Assembly: GCA_963803735.1 (NCBI GenBank)
Contig: CAWDNV010000023.1
Location: forward strand, 310,001-374,000
Direction: 5' to 3'
DNA: 64,000 nucleotides
Source: Palsa-189 sp963803735
GTDB taxonomy: Bacteria > Acidobacteriota > Terriglobia > Acidiferrales > UBA7541
The notes under the pieces were generated by a model that saw nothing but the letters and a program-made list of their open reading frames with translations, made no database searches and had not been told where the DNA came from. The first letter of the stretch is position 1. Every line of letters begins with the position of its first letter. Position numbers and translations under genes: made by a program. This document shows, one piece after another, positions 37,026 to 45,377 of this stretch.

Positions 37026-37048
37026 ATGAGCCTCAAGGAATACCGAAA
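36792..37048 (+). repeat. 22-base direct repeat duplicating the start of the LigD-PE gene
   Basis: TGAGCCTCAAGGAATACCG plus AAA occurs at 36792-36813 and again at 37027-37048, 235 bases apart; the second copy is the true gene start (MSLKEYRK). The first copy starts with GTG and reads MSLKEYRK before running into the palindromic element. It looks like a partial duplication, with the upstream copy broken by insertion. Confidence 0.85.
36816..36978. mobile_element. MITE- or REP-like palindromic element
   Basis: The ends are inverted repeats: TTTGTAGCCC (36816-36825) and GGGCTACAAA (36969-36978). Inside, AGCCTTTGCGCCT pairs with AGGCGCAAAGGCT, and between them GCGCGAGC-CTT-GCTCGCGC is a perfect hairpin. 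A further weak stem (CCCATC/GATGGG) lies at the right. There is no transposase. The whole is about 163 bases and could be mobilised in trans. Confidence 0.6.
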
Positions 37049-37709
37049 AAAAAGAAGTTTTAACGTCACGCCTGAGCCTGAGGGTGGTAGCGAAACGCGG
37101 CCGCCATCAGGCAAGCCACTCACCTACGTCATCCAAAAGCATCAGGCTTCGCATCTGCATTACGATTTTCGCCTCGAGTGGAATGGTGTCCTGCTCTCCT
37201 GGGCCGTGCCCAAAGGGCCGTCGCTCGATCCCTCCGTCAAGCGCCTGGCCATGCAGGTGGAGGACCACCCAGTCGAATATGGCAGTTTCGAAGGAATCAT
37301 TCCGGAAGGCGAATACGGCGGCGGTACGGTCATGGTGTGGGACCGCGGCACCTGGACGCCGGAAGTTACCGACGTGGACGCCGCGCTCCAAAAGGGCGAT
37401 TTCAAGTTCACGCTGCACGGCGTCAAGTTGAAAGGTTCCTGGGTGCTCGTGCGCACGCGCGGATTCGGCGGCAAGCCTTCGTGGCTCCTGATCAAGCACC
37501 GCGATCAGTTTGCCTCAAAGCGAGACATCACCCTCGAAGAACCGCGCTCCGTATTGACGGGCCGCACGCTTGCGGAGATTGCGCGTGACGCCGGAGGAAA
37601 CGTTGAGAAAGCGGCTGCAGGCGATCCTGCCGATTTGTCTAAGGCAAAGCCGTCAACGCGACGCGCCCCCGCTCGGCGGCCGGCACGCAAGCGAGCTCGC
37701 GCTAAATGA
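37026..37709 (+). CDS. LigD-type 3'-phosphoesterase domain protein (stand-alone)
   Basis: 227 residues. The PE domain of bacterial NHEJ ligase D is clear: VIQKHQASHLHYDFRLEWNG holds His39, His45, Asp47 and Arg49, and His81 (EDHPVEYGSFEG) completes the metal/phosphate site. Further segments are IIPEGEYGGGTVMVWDRGTW and GSWVLVRTRG. The C-terminus is a basic Lys/Arg/Ala tail, probably DNA-binding. The family trims 3' ribonucleotides and phosphates at breaks. In most bacteria this domain is fused to the ligase and polymerase; here each is a separate gene in a row. Confidence 0.92.
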   Translation: MSLKEYRKKRSFNVTPEPEGGSETRPPSGKPLTYVIQKHQASHLHYDFRLEWNGVLLSWAVPKGPSLDPSVKRLAMQVEDHPVEYGSFEGIIPEGEYGGGTVMVWDRGTWTPEVTDVDAALQKGDFKFTLHGVKLKGSWVLVRTRGFGGKPSWLLIKHRDQFASKRDITLEEPRSVLTGRTLAEIARDAGGNVEKAAAGDPADLSKAKPSTRRAPARRPARKRARAK

Positions 37710-37750
37710 TCGTAGCCGCATTTTCGAACGCACTCCTGTAAGGGTGCGCG

Positions 37751-38686
37751 ATGGCTTCCGACAAAGACCGAATTCCTTTCCGCGTTGCGCCGATGCTCGC
37801 AACGCTGGTTCGTAGGCCATTTCACAAGCCGGGTTGGATCTACGAAGAGAAATACGACGGATACAGAATTCTGGCCTACAAAGAAGGCGGCCGCGTCACG
37901 CTGCTTTCACGCAACGGCAACGACCGCACTGGGACCTACGCGTCGGTGGCCCGGGCCGTTCAGAAGCTTCGCGCGCGCACGCTTCTTCTCGACGGCGAAG
38001 TTGTGGCGTTCGACAAACAGGGTATCTCGCGCTTCCAGCTTCTGCAGGAGGGAAGCGCGCCGACCGCGTACGCCGTCTTCGATTGTCTTTACCGCGATGG
38101 CCGTGACCTGCGGCACGACCCCCTCGAAACGCGCCGTCCTGTAGCGGAATCGGCGATTGGCAAGGCGGATATCTTGATGATCTCGCATCGGCTGGCCGAT
38201 AACGGCCTCGAGGCGTTCAAATTCGCAAAAAAGAAGGGCTACGAAGGAATAATGGCTAAAGATTTGTCCTCGCCGTACATCGAGGGGCGCTCATTGAAGT
38301 GGCTGAAAGTCAAAGTGCATCAGGAAGAGGAGATGGTCATAGGAGGATTCACCAAGCCTGAAGGTTCTCGCACTCATTTCGGCGCGCTTCTGCTGGGGGC
38401 CTACGAGAACGGCAATCTGCGTTATGTCGGCAAAGTGGGGACTGGATTCAACGAAAACACTCTTGCGGCGCTCTATCAAAAATTCAAGCCGCTCATCCAG
38501 TCCAAGCCGCCTTTCGTGGATCCCCCGCGGGAAAAAGACGTGACCTACCTCAAGCCCAAGCTCGTGGCGCAAATCTCCTTTCAGGAATGGACTGCGGATC
38601 GCAAATTGCGCCAGCCCGTCTTTCTCGGATTGCGCGACGACAAACGTCCCGAGGAAGTTCGCTTGCCTGCGAAAGGGACGGTGTAG
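37751..38686 (+). CDS. ligD: ATP-dependent DNA ligase, LigD ligase domain (stand-alone)
   Basis: 311 residues. The adenylation domain holds the nucleotidyl lysine K34 in EEKYDGYRILAYK, then LLDGEVVAFDKQG (motif III region), VFDCLYRDGRDL, EGIMAKDLSSPYIEGR (motif IV) and LKWLKVK (motif V). The OB domain follows (VIGGFTKPEG, LLLGAYENGNLRYVGKVGTG). It seals double-strand breaks during non-homologous end joining. It lies 41 bases after the PE gene and 2 bases before the polymerase gene, so the three are one operon. No ku gene is in this window. Confidence 0.92.
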   Translation: MASDKDRIPFRVAPMLATLVRRPFHKPGWIYEEKYDGYRILAYKEGGRVTLLSRNGNDRTGTYASVARAVQKLRARTLLLDGEVVAFDKQGISRFQLLQEGSAPTAYAVFDCLYRDGRDLRHDPLETRRPVAESAIGKADILMISHRLADNGLEAFKFAKKKGYEGIMAKDLSSPYIEGRSLKWLKVKVHQEEEMVIGGFTKPEGSRTHFGALLLGAYENGNLRYVGKVGTGFNENTLAALYQKFKPLIQSKPPFVDPPREKDVTYLKPKLVAQISFQEWTADRKLRQPVFLGLRDDKRPEEVRLPAKGTV

Positions 38687-38688
38687 GC

Positions 38689-39600
38689 ATGGCCTCTCGC
38701 GCTCGCGCTGCCAAATCTGGCGACCGAAATACGCCGAAGGGGATCACGCATCCGGACAAGGTTTTTTGGCCCGACGAAGGTTACACGAAACTCGACCTGG
38801 CGAAGTTCTACGAGTCCGTCTTCCCGAAACTTCGCCCGTATGTGCAGGGCCACTTGCTCACGCTCGAGCGCTGTCCGGATGGAATGGCTGGCGAATGCTT
38901 TTACCAGAAGGAGATGCCCAAAGGCATGCCTCCCGGAACGCCAACGAAGGCAATCCGTCACAAGACCGGCATCACGCACTACGTCGTGGGCGGCTCCCTC
39001 GAAACGCAGCTTGCGCTCGTCAATTTCGGCTGCATCGCCGTGCACGAAATGGCGACCACCGCGGCCTCGCCGCGCCAGCCGGAGTGGATTTGCTTCGATC
39101 TCGATCCGCAGTCTGGTGAATTCCGGGATGCGGCACAGGCGGCTTTGCGGGTCAAGGCGGCTCTCGACGGCTTGCGTCTGACTTCGTTCGCGAAAACTTC
39201 GGGCAGCAGAGGAATGCACGTGTTCGTTCCCATTCGCAGAGGCCCGGATGCCGATGATATTCTGGCTTTCGCGCGGAAATTCTGCGAACGCCTCGCAGGG
39301 GCCCATCCGCGCGAGCTCACTGTGGAGCATTCCATCGAAGCGCGCGGCGAACGCGTCTATCTCGATCCGTTCCGCAATGCGTTCGGGCAAACCGTAGTCA
39401 CTCCGTTTTCGGTACGCCGCCGCCCAAAGGCGCCGGTGTCGACACCGCTGCAGTGGTCCGAGGTCACTCCCGGCCTCGATCCAACAAAATTCAATATTGG
39501 GAATTTCAGCAAGAGGCTGCAGCAATCGGACCCGTGGGCTGATTTTGTCCGGGCCCGACAGTCTATGAGCGCTGCCGTAAAATCGTTAGGCAAGCTTTAA
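38689..39600 (+). CDS. LigD-type polymerase/primase domain protein (stand-alone)
   Basis: 303 residues from the ATG at 38689, two bases after the ligase stop; a longer open frame overlaps the ligase and is rejected. This is the archaeo-eukaryotic primase-like LigD Pol domain: THPDKVFWPDEGYTKLDLAKF, GITHYVVGG, the catalytic pair D137/D139 in CFDLDPQ, KTSGSRGMHVFVPI, and RVYLDPFRNAFGQTVVTPFS. It fills gaps with ribonucleotides at broken ends. It completes the split LigD operon. Confidence 0.93.
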   Translation: MASRARAAKSGDRNTPKGITHPDKVFWPDEGYTKLDLAKFYESVFPKLRPYVQGHLLTLERCPDGMAGECFYQKEMPKGMPPGTPTKAIRHKTGITHYVVGGSLETQLALVNFGCIAVHEMATTAASPRQPEWICFDLDPQSGEFRDAAQAALRVKAALDGLRLTSFAKTSGSRGMHVFVPIRRGPDADDILAFARKFCERLAGAHPRELTVEHSIEARGERVYLDPFRNAFGQTVVTPFSVRRRPKAPVSTPLQWSEVTPGLDPTKFNIGNFSKRLQQSDPWADFVRARQSMSAAVKSLGKL

Positions 39601-39617
39601 CGCGGCGCGGCCATCCT

Positions 39618-40811
39618 TCACTTGGTTTCAACCTTTTCGGCCACTTGTTCTGCCGGTTGCCCAGCCGCCTGCGCAGCCTGCTCCTCCACGAAGTCCGTCA
39701 GGGAAAGCCTCAAATTCCCGGCATTGCTCGAGTAACTCAGGCCTACTTCCAAATCGACCGTTCCGGCGCGAATGAGCTTTTCAAGTTCGCCATCGAAGGA
39801 TTGCATGCCTTCCTGGGCACCATCGTTCATAGCGTCGGTCAGGCTCTTGCCCTCGCCTTCGCCTTTCTCGACATATTCACGAGTGCGCATCGTGGATTTC
39901 AGGATTTCGAGAACGGCCACACGTCCTTTGCCCTCGCGGCGGGGGAGCAGGCGCTGCGAGATGATAAAACGAAAAGTTTTCGAAAAGCGGTTGCGAATCG
40001 ATTGCTGATCGGAAAGGGGGAAGACGCCTACGATGCGCTCGATGGTTTTCGAAGCATCGATAGTGTGCAGCGTGGAAAGGACTAGGTGGCCTGTTTCCGC
40101 CGCTTCCAGCGCGATTTCGATCGTTTCGCGATCGCGCATTTCGCCGACCAAAATGATCTTGGGCGCCTGCCGCAGGGCGGCGCGCAAAGCCAGGGCGAAT
40201 GTCGGAGTATCGCTGTAGAGTTCGCGCTGATGTACGGTGGCCTTTTTGTGGTTATGGCAAAACTCAATCGGATCTTCGATGCTCAGGATATGAATGGCCC
40301 GTTCGGAGTTGGCGCGATCGATTATGGCCGCCAACGTCGATGATTTCCCCGAACCGGTCGGCCCCGTTACGAGCACGATGCCATTGCGCAGATGCACGAT
40401 TTCCGCCAGTTGCCTGGGAAGCTTGAGATCTTCGAAAGTTGGCACTGCATTCGGGATCACGCGCATCACGATGGCATGCGTCCCACGCTGTCGGAAAATA
40501 TTTACGCGAAACCTGCACACCGCGGGAATCGAGTAAGAGAGATCGGTAGAGCCCTCTTTTTCCAACTTTTCTCGGGCGTAACTGAGCGATCCCATTAGTT
40601 CATTCGCGATCTGTCGCGTGTGTTCCGGAGTCAGGCGCTCCAGGCCTTGAAACTTAAGCTCCACTAGCTGACCGCTGCTCTCGATTTGTGGAGCATGCCC
40701 GGGCGAAAAAATCAAATCGCTGATGTGCTCGCGGCCTTTTAGCATTGCGGTAATCAGCTGCGCCGTGGGCACTGCGGACACGGCAGGCTTGGCTTCCGTT
40801 AGGGTGGTCAT
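39618..40811 (-). CDS. PilT/PilU-type twitching-motility ATPase
   Basis: 397 residues, with AAGGAT near its ATG. The N-terminal PAS-like domain carries HISDLIFSPGHAPQIESSG, and the RecA-like domain has Walker A GPTGSGKSSTLAA, an Asp box (ILSIEDPIEF), Walker B (IILVGEMRDRETIEIALEAA) and the His box (STLHTIDASKTIERIVGVFP). These assign it to the retraction ATPases of type IV pili. The C-terminal ~60 residues (SLTDAMNDGAQEGMQSFDGE, SYSSNAGNLRLSLTDF) resemble a PilT subgroup common in Acidobacteria. No other pil gene is adjacent. Confidence 0.9.
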   Translation of the reverse strand: MTTLTEAKPAVSAVPTAQLITAMLKGREHISDLIFSPGHAPQIESSGQLVELKFQGLERLTPEHTRQIANELMGSLSYAREKLEKEGSTDLSYSIPAVCRFRVNIFRQRGTHAIVMRVIPNAVPTFEDLKLPRQLAEIVHLRNGIVLVTGPTGSGKSSTLAAIIDRANSERAIHILSIEDPIEFCHNHKKATVHQRELYSDTPTFALALRAALRQAPKIILVGEMRDRETIEIALEAAETGHLVLSTLHTIDASKTIERIVGVFPLSDQQSIRNRFSKTFRFIISQRLLPRREGKGRVAVLEILKSTMRTREYVEKGEGEGKSLTDAMNDGAQEGMQSFDGELEKLIRAGTVDLEVGLSYSSNAGNLRLSLTDFVEEQAAQAAGQPAEQVAEKVETK

Positions 40812-40918
40812 TGGATCCTTAGGAACCTGGGGCCGTAACTAGCAAGAATCTCAACAAGTAGTTTACGGGTTTCTAACTATGGCAAGCGGTTAGGAATGAG
40901 GCTCTGTGCTGATCCGGT

Positions 40919-41434
40919 TCATAGCGCCATAGGAAATTCGTAGAGGCGATGTGGCAGGCCGGCCTGGACAAAATCGTGCAGATAGCGAAATCCGAGCCGA
41001 TCGAGAATCCTGACTGAGGCCTTATTTTGCGGAAGCACAAAGGCCATGATTCGGGCTAGCTTCAGGTCGCCAAAGCCATAGCTAAGCATGGCCGTCGCCG
41101 CTTCTTTGGCGTAGCCTTTGCCCCAAAAGTGTAGGCACAGCCGATAACCCAGCTCAACTTCAGGCTGTCCCTCGAGATCGAAAGGCTCCATCCCGCAGGT
41201 TCCGATGAATTCGCCCGTGGCTCGCAGAAAAAGCGGAAATTTCCCCAGCTTGCGCTCATCAAAGAGACGCATTCGCTCACGGACCTTCTCGTGCGCCTCC
41301 TCAGGAGAATGAACCAGAAAACGTCCCGGTAAAGAGAAGCAGTTGTAACCCACGTCGTGGGCCAGCACCAGATAGTGGTTTACGTCCGACTCCTGCCAAT
41401 TTCTCACTACCAGCCGTTCGGTCTCCAGAACCAT
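40919..41434 (-). CDS. GNAT-family N-acetyltransferase (RimJ/RimL-like)
   Basis: 171 residues. It begins LETERLVVRNWQESD, typical of RimJ/RimL-like acetyltransferases. EVELGYRLCLHFWGKGYAKEAA carries the acetyl-CoA-binding turn (Q/RxxGxG/A-like), and NKASVRILDRLGFRYLHDF is the conserved C-terminal motif. The substrate (protein or small molecule) is unknown. It starts 12 bases after the preceding secreted-protein gene, so the two may be co-transcribed. Confidence 0.88.
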   Translation of the reverse strand: MVLETERLVVRNWQESDVNHYLVLAHDVGYNCFSLPGRFLVHSPEEAHEKVRERMRLFDERKLGKFPLFLRATGEFIGTCGMEPFDLEGQPEVELGYRLCLHFWGKGYAKEAATAMLSYGFGDLKLARIMAFVLPQNKASVRILDRLGFRYLHDFVQAGLPHRLYEFPMAL

Positions 41435-41446
41435 TTCAGAAATTCT

Positions 41447-41950
41447 TTACTCTTCCCGCGTGAAGACTTGTAAATCTTGAAGTTCGGGATTGGTGGGAAC
41501 CCAGCTGACAGAGGTAAACACTTTGCCGTCCGATGAAACGGTATAGATCACCCATTCTGAAGCTTTCCCATTTGTTTTCTGCAATCTCACGATCAAATCC
41601 GGAGCGAGCCGCCAGTGAGCCAGCGTCTGATCCTTGACCGGGGTGCGTGGATCGGGGTGATCTTTGCCATCGAATTTGGCCGAGTAGGAATAGGTCGGGG
41701 ACGACGTTGGACTGTAAGACAGGGTGTTTCGAAGCCCATCGCCTTCCGATGCCAATATCCGCATGTGCTGAGTGGGGTAGGCCGCGTGGTTGCCGCCTCG
41801 GTTATTCACGGATTTGGCCTGGTCCATATTCCATGTCCCAAAAATGGGATCTGTAGAATCTGCCGTTTTTCCGAAAGCCCCGAAGTGCACGAACAAGAGC
41901 GCCATCGCCAATGTCACCAGGACGAGCCCCGCACGCAAATATTTGCGCAT
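41447..41950 (-). CDS. Secreted protein of unknown function
   Basis: 167 residues from an ATG with GGAGAAGGAG upstream. Signal peptide (AGLVLVTLAMALLFVHFGAFG), then a compact beta-rich domain: PIFGTWNMDQAKSV, MRILASEGDGLRNTLSYS, SYSAKFDGKDHPDP and SSDGKVFTSVSWV. The 'GTWxMDxAKS' opening and 'DGKDHPDP' motif recur in acidobacterial secreted proteins of unknown role, resembling lipocalin-like beta-barrels. It overlaps nothing and precedes a GNAT gene by 12 bases. Confidence 0.72.
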   Translation of the reverse strand: MRKYLRAGLVLVTLAMALLFVHFGAFGKTADSTDPIFGTWNMDQAKSVNNRGGNHAAYPTQHMRILASEGDGLRNTLSYSPTSSPTYSYSAKFDGKDHPDPRTPVKDQTLAHWRLAPDLIVRLQKTNGKASEWVIYTVSSDGKVFTSVSWVPTNPELQDLQVFTREE

Positions 41951-42152
41951 ACGTCTCTCCTTCTCCGAGAGGATTCTTTAGCGAAAGCATTATACGACTA
42001 CCCCAGGTGAGCTTCGGAAAAACGGTGTCGTCGGTAATGGTTGGCACCGCGGAAGGTTGTTACTCGAAAAGGCGAATACCTGGTCCCCGCGCAGAGCCAA
42101 TAGCAAGTTGCCGGGGAGGGAGCCGATCTGGTTTTGAATCCGGAGAGGCGCT

Positions 42153-42620
42153 CTACTTGTGTGCCTTGCTGATTCGTTTCAACAGGCGCTGTCGTAATTC
42201 GCCCAGTCTCCGGTTCACTAAATTGTCGCGCTCGAGAAACGGCAGGACAGGAGAGAGCCGTTTTCCCAGCTTGCCGCGCATCCGTCCTATACGGGCATCT
42301 GTTCCGCAGTAGTTCACAGCCGTATCAAGTGTCTCGACCGCACGGTCGCGCCTTCCGGCAGACACATAGACCTCAGCCAAATTGAGATATAGCTGCGGCT
42401 CATTGCGCCTCATCCCGAGGGCCGTCTTGCAAAGATCGACCGCGGTCGTCCACTTCCCTTGGGCACGGCCCATCGATACACCCAAAAAAGAGAGGTAATA
42501 GGGGTTTTGTTGTTTCAATTCGGCAGCACGCTGCAAGTATTCGAGCGCTTCAGCGGAGTACCCCTTTCGCAAAAGCGAGACTCCTTGTTTGAATTCGGCA
42601 AGACCAGAATTGTCCGGCAT
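42153..42620 (-). CDS. TPR protein
   Basis: 155 residues from the ATG at 42620, supported by GGAAGGGGGAC upstream. It has three or so tetratricopeptide repeats: LAEFKQGVSLLRKGYSAEAL, PYYLSFLGVSMGRAQGKWTT and PQLYLNLAEVYVSAGRRDRA. A basic C-terminal tail (LGELRQRLLKRISKAHK) follows. No signal peptide or catalytic domain is visible. It is probably a protein-interaction scaffold; partners are unknown. Confidence 0.75.
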   Translation of the reverse strand: MPDNSGLAEFKQGVSLLRKGYSAEALEYLQRAAELKQQNPYYLSFLGVSMGRAQGKWTTAVDLCKTALGMRRNEPQLYLNLAEVYVSAGRRDRAVETLDTAVNYCGTDARIGRMRGKLGKRLSPVLPFLERDNLVNRRLGELRQRLLKRISKAHK

Positions 42621-42799
42621 TGTCCCCCTTCCGTTGTGCTTCTCCGTGGAGTCACACCCCATCTCGAACGAATGCGCCAAATTTACGTCCTCCCTTGCCG
42701 CAAATCTACTGACCTGCCGGACAGTTCAGAGACACTGGACGTAACCCAGGATCACGCCACTTCCGCAACGCTGCGCCTCACAAAAGATGCAATTAAACT

Positions 42800-43294
42800 T
42801 TACTGATCCTTTCCGCCTAACTGTATTCGGTAGCCGTCTGGATCCTTGATATCGAGGCTGTTCGCGCTTGATTGCACTTCCAGACCCCGACGCTTTAGCT
42901 CGGCTTCCACAGCTCCTCTGACGCTCTTATCCTTGTCCCAGTCGGCAACCGTAAAGCAAATGTGGTCGATGATCGGCGTACTTGGCGACTGCCGGTTATG
43001 AAAAATCAACAGCGATTCGCCAACTGCGAGATTGGCCTTTTTCCCGTCGTCCAGCGCGACTTTCATCCCGAATAGTTCTGCATACCAGTCGCGGCTCTTG
43101 CGATAGTCGGCCACCTGATAACCCACGTGGTTGAGGTACGTGGTTTTGACCACGTATTTGTCGGCCGCGGCTGCGGGAGCCGCGCCCGTAGCAGCGGCCG
43201 CCGTTGCCGCCAGCGCCAGGCTTTGAATCAGTTGACGCCGCGTCATCTTCCCGTCTTCGAAGTTCTGCAGCAGCTTCGCGATGATATGTTCCAT
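42800..43294 (-). CDS. VOC-superfamily protein with a Tat signal
   Basis: 164 residues from the ATG at 43294, with GAGGAGGAGAG upstream. A twin-arginine signal (MTRRQLIQSLALAATAAAAT) marks Tat export, implying that it folds with a cofactor before export. The vicinal-oxygen-chelate domain follows: TYLNHVGYQVADYRKSRDWY, LFGMKVALDDGKKANLAVG, IIDHICFTVADW and LDIKDPDGYRIQLGG. Metal ligands of the glyoxalase/dioxygenase type (His near NHVGY, His near IDHICF, Asp/Glu) are plausible. The substrate is unknown. Confidence 0.85.
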   Translation of the reverse strand: MEHIIAKLLQNFEDGKMTRRQLIQSLALAATAAAATGAAPAAAADKYVVKTTYLNHVGYQVADYRKSRDWYAELFGMKVALDDGKKANLAVGESLLIFHNRQSPSTPIIDHICFTVADWDKDKSVRGAVEAELKRRGLEVQSSANSLDIKDPDGYRIQLGGKDQ

Positions 43295-43493
43295 GGCTCT
43301 CCTCCTCGACAATGTTTTGGAATTTCCAGTTGGGCCCTTCTTGTGGCTGGGAGCATAAGCTCGCGGCGGGAGGAATTCAAGATATAGGCGAATAGCCGCA
43401 GCTAAGCGCAAGGCTGCGCTGCACAGCCATTCTGCTGCGAATCTCAATTCGCCGTGTGAAGCCTAGAGATAGATGGCCTGGATGTTTATGGCC

Positions 43494-43682
43494 CTAGAGG
43501 TTAATGGAAAGAACGATCTCAGGGCTAGCCTCGGCTTGCCGGCCGCTCCCTGTCATCTCAACGCGGTAAGCTATATCGACCGCGTTGCTGTCACAGTACG
43601 GGCACCGCCCGTGTCTGCTCAAAACGTCGATCATCTGAAGACAATTGGCACAAAACCACTCACCGTCGTTAATCCGTTGCAT
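43494..43682 (-). CDS. Small zinc-ribbon protein
   Basis: 62 residues. Two CxxC knuckles, CANC and CPYC, are spaced as in a rubredoxin-like zinc ribbon (FCANCLQMIDVLSRHGRCPY). An AGGGGGGCAGGA stretch sits upstream of its ATG. It is a plausible small regulatory or chaperone-like protein, but its size makes it less certain. Confidence 0.55.
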   Translation of the reverse strand: MQRINDGEWFCANCLQMIDVLSRHGRCPYCDSNAVDIAYRVEMTGSGRQAEASPEIVLSINL

Positions 43683-44064
43683 TTTCCTGCCCCCCTTGCA
43701 GTTATCTAAGTAGCCCCTTTAGGAACTCAGCAATCTACCCGCCAGCGTAAGTGCCGCTCAAGAAGGGCTTACGCACCGAAATACCATCTCCGGATAGACG
43801 CTCCTTTGCACATATTGTGGAACTGCTTTCCCAAGATATGCCCCGTAATGCAGTGCGGCCGATTGCTTGGGCGGAGTCCTCGGAGTCTGCATCGCGCCTT
43901 CAGTTGATACAGCGAAAACCAGACGCAGGTTGGCTCACTGAGGCTGGTGATCGTTCTGTTTGTAAGGGCTGGTACGGGCTAGCAAGTAGAGTTTATTCCG
44001 TCCTGGAGAAGTAACCTTGTTGCGAAGGTTACAACGACTCCACAGTACCGGCTAGGTGGCTGAC
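43683..44064. other. Gene-free region
   Basis: 382 bases between the zinc-ribbon gene and the flavoprotein. An 87-codon open frame (43751-44014) has no ribosome site, domain or codon pattern that I can support. Promoters of the two divergent genes should be here. Confidence 0.4.
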
Positions 44065-45333
44065 ATGAACGGCGAAAACAGTAAAGAACAGCCTCCCAAG
44101 GTGAAGCTTTTTGGAACGAGAGGCTCTTCCGCGGCCTACGCCATACGTGATTTCCTGTACCGCAGCGATGTACCCTTTGATTGGGTGGAGCTGCAAAGCG
44201 ACGAGCAGGCCCGCGCCGTCGGCGCAACCGGCCTCGACGACCACAGGCTTCCGATCTGTCTCTTCTCGGACGGTACTCGATTGGAGTGCCCCACGATCCG
44301 GCAGATCACGGAGAAGCTGGGATGGTTTCGCGATCCGTCGCGTTCGGAGTACGACTTGGCGATCTTTGGAGCCGGGCCTGCGGGTCTAAGCGCTGCGGTC
44401 TACGGCGCATCCGAAGGCCTCAAGACGGTTGTGGTGGAAAGGTGGGCAATCGGAGGGCAAGCGGGGAGCAGTCCCAAGATTGAAAACTATCTCGGCTTTC
44501 CTTCCGGAATTTCTGGTGCCGAACTGGCGGAACGCGCACGCCAACAGGCCTGCCGTTTCGGCGCCGAGATACTGTTGGGACGAGAGGGGGTGCGCGGTGA
44601 ATTCACCGCGGGAGCCAGAGTGGGATACCTAGCGGACGGCACGAAGATCATCGCCAGGGCTGCGATCTGCGCAACCGGCATCGACTACCGCCGGTTGGGA
44701 TTGCCCAATGAAGACCGCTTTTTGGGCGCGGGGATCTACTACGGCGCTGGCGCGAGCGAGGCGAGCTTCTGTGGAAACCAGCACGTTTTCATCGTTGGCG
44801 GCGGCAACTCGGCTGGACAGGCAGCCCTGCACTTCGCTAAGGTGGCGGCAAAGGTCACCATGATCGTCCGCGGTGACTCCCTCAAGAGCACGCTATCCTC
44901 GTACTTGGTGGATCGAATTTCCTCGGCGAAAAATATCGAGGTCCTGACGAATTCCGAGGTTACAGCTCTGGAGGGAGATCGGTTTTTGCGAACGATCACC
45001 GTGAGGAACAACCGAACGGGCGAGGAACGACAGTTCGAGACGCGATGGCTCTTTGTGTGCATCGGCGGCATGCCTCGTACGGAATGGGCCAGGGAAGCGG
45101 GCATCGTACGTGATGAGGCCGGCTATCTCGTGACGGGCCCGGATTTGGAGCGCGACGGCCTGCGTCCCAACGGTTGGCCGCTGGATCGCAGTCCCTATTA
45201 CCTGGAGATGAGCGTGCCCGGACTCTTCGCTGCGGGCGACGTGCGGCACAATTCGGTGAAGCGCTGCGCGTCGGCAGTGGGCGAGGGCGCCATGGCCGTG
45301 CAGTTTGTCCACCGCTATTTGTCCGAAGGCTGA
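44065..45333 (+). CDS. Thioredoxin-reductase-like FAD oxidoreductase lacking CxxC, with N-terminal glutaredoxin-like domain
   Basis: 422 residues from the ATG at 44065 (AGGTGG upstream). The first ~85 residues resemble a glutaredoxin fold (VKLFGTRGSSAAYAIRDFLY; LPICLFSDGTRLECPT), but RGSS replaces the CxxC. The rest is a thioredoxin-reductase fold: FAD loop IFGAGPAGLSAAV, GGQAGSSPKIENYLGFP, NADPH loop VGGGNSAGQAALHFAK and GLFAAGDVRH. The redox CxxC of TrxR is replaced in GIYYGAGASEASFCGNQ, as in a known subgroup that lacks it. It probably passes electrons to another acceptor. It converges with the diiron ODP gene. Confidence 0.88.
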   Translation: MNGENSKEQPPKVKLFGTRGSSAAYAIRDFLYRSDVPFDWVELQSDEQARAVGATGLDDHRLPICLFSDGTRLECPTIRQITEKLGWFRDPSRSEYDLAIFGAGPAGLSAAVYGASEGLKTVVVERWAIGGQAGSSPKIENYLGFPSGISGAELAERARQQACRFGAEILLGREGVRGEFTAGARVGYLADGTKIIARAAICATGIDYRRLGLPNEDRFLGAGIYYGAGASEASFCGNQHVFIVGGGNSAGQAALHFAKVAAKVTMIVRGDSLKSTLSSYLVDRISSAKNIEVLTNSEVTALEGDRFLRTITVRNNRTGEERQFETRWLFVCIGGMPRTEWAREAGIVRDEAGYLVTGPDLERDGLRPNGWPLDRSPYYLEMSVPGLFAAGDVRHNSVKRCASAVGEGAMAVQFVHRYLSEG

Positions 45334-45377
45334 TCCCTGCAAGGCGAACTCGAATTGTTGCTAGTGTCGCTGCGTGA

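Noticed and set aside
38581..39525. 314-codon leftward open frame
   Set aside because: Antisense to the LigD polymerase gene, whose catalytic motifs are intact.
43751..44014. 87-codon rightward frame in the gap before the flavoprotein
   Set aside because: No ribosome site, signal or domain.
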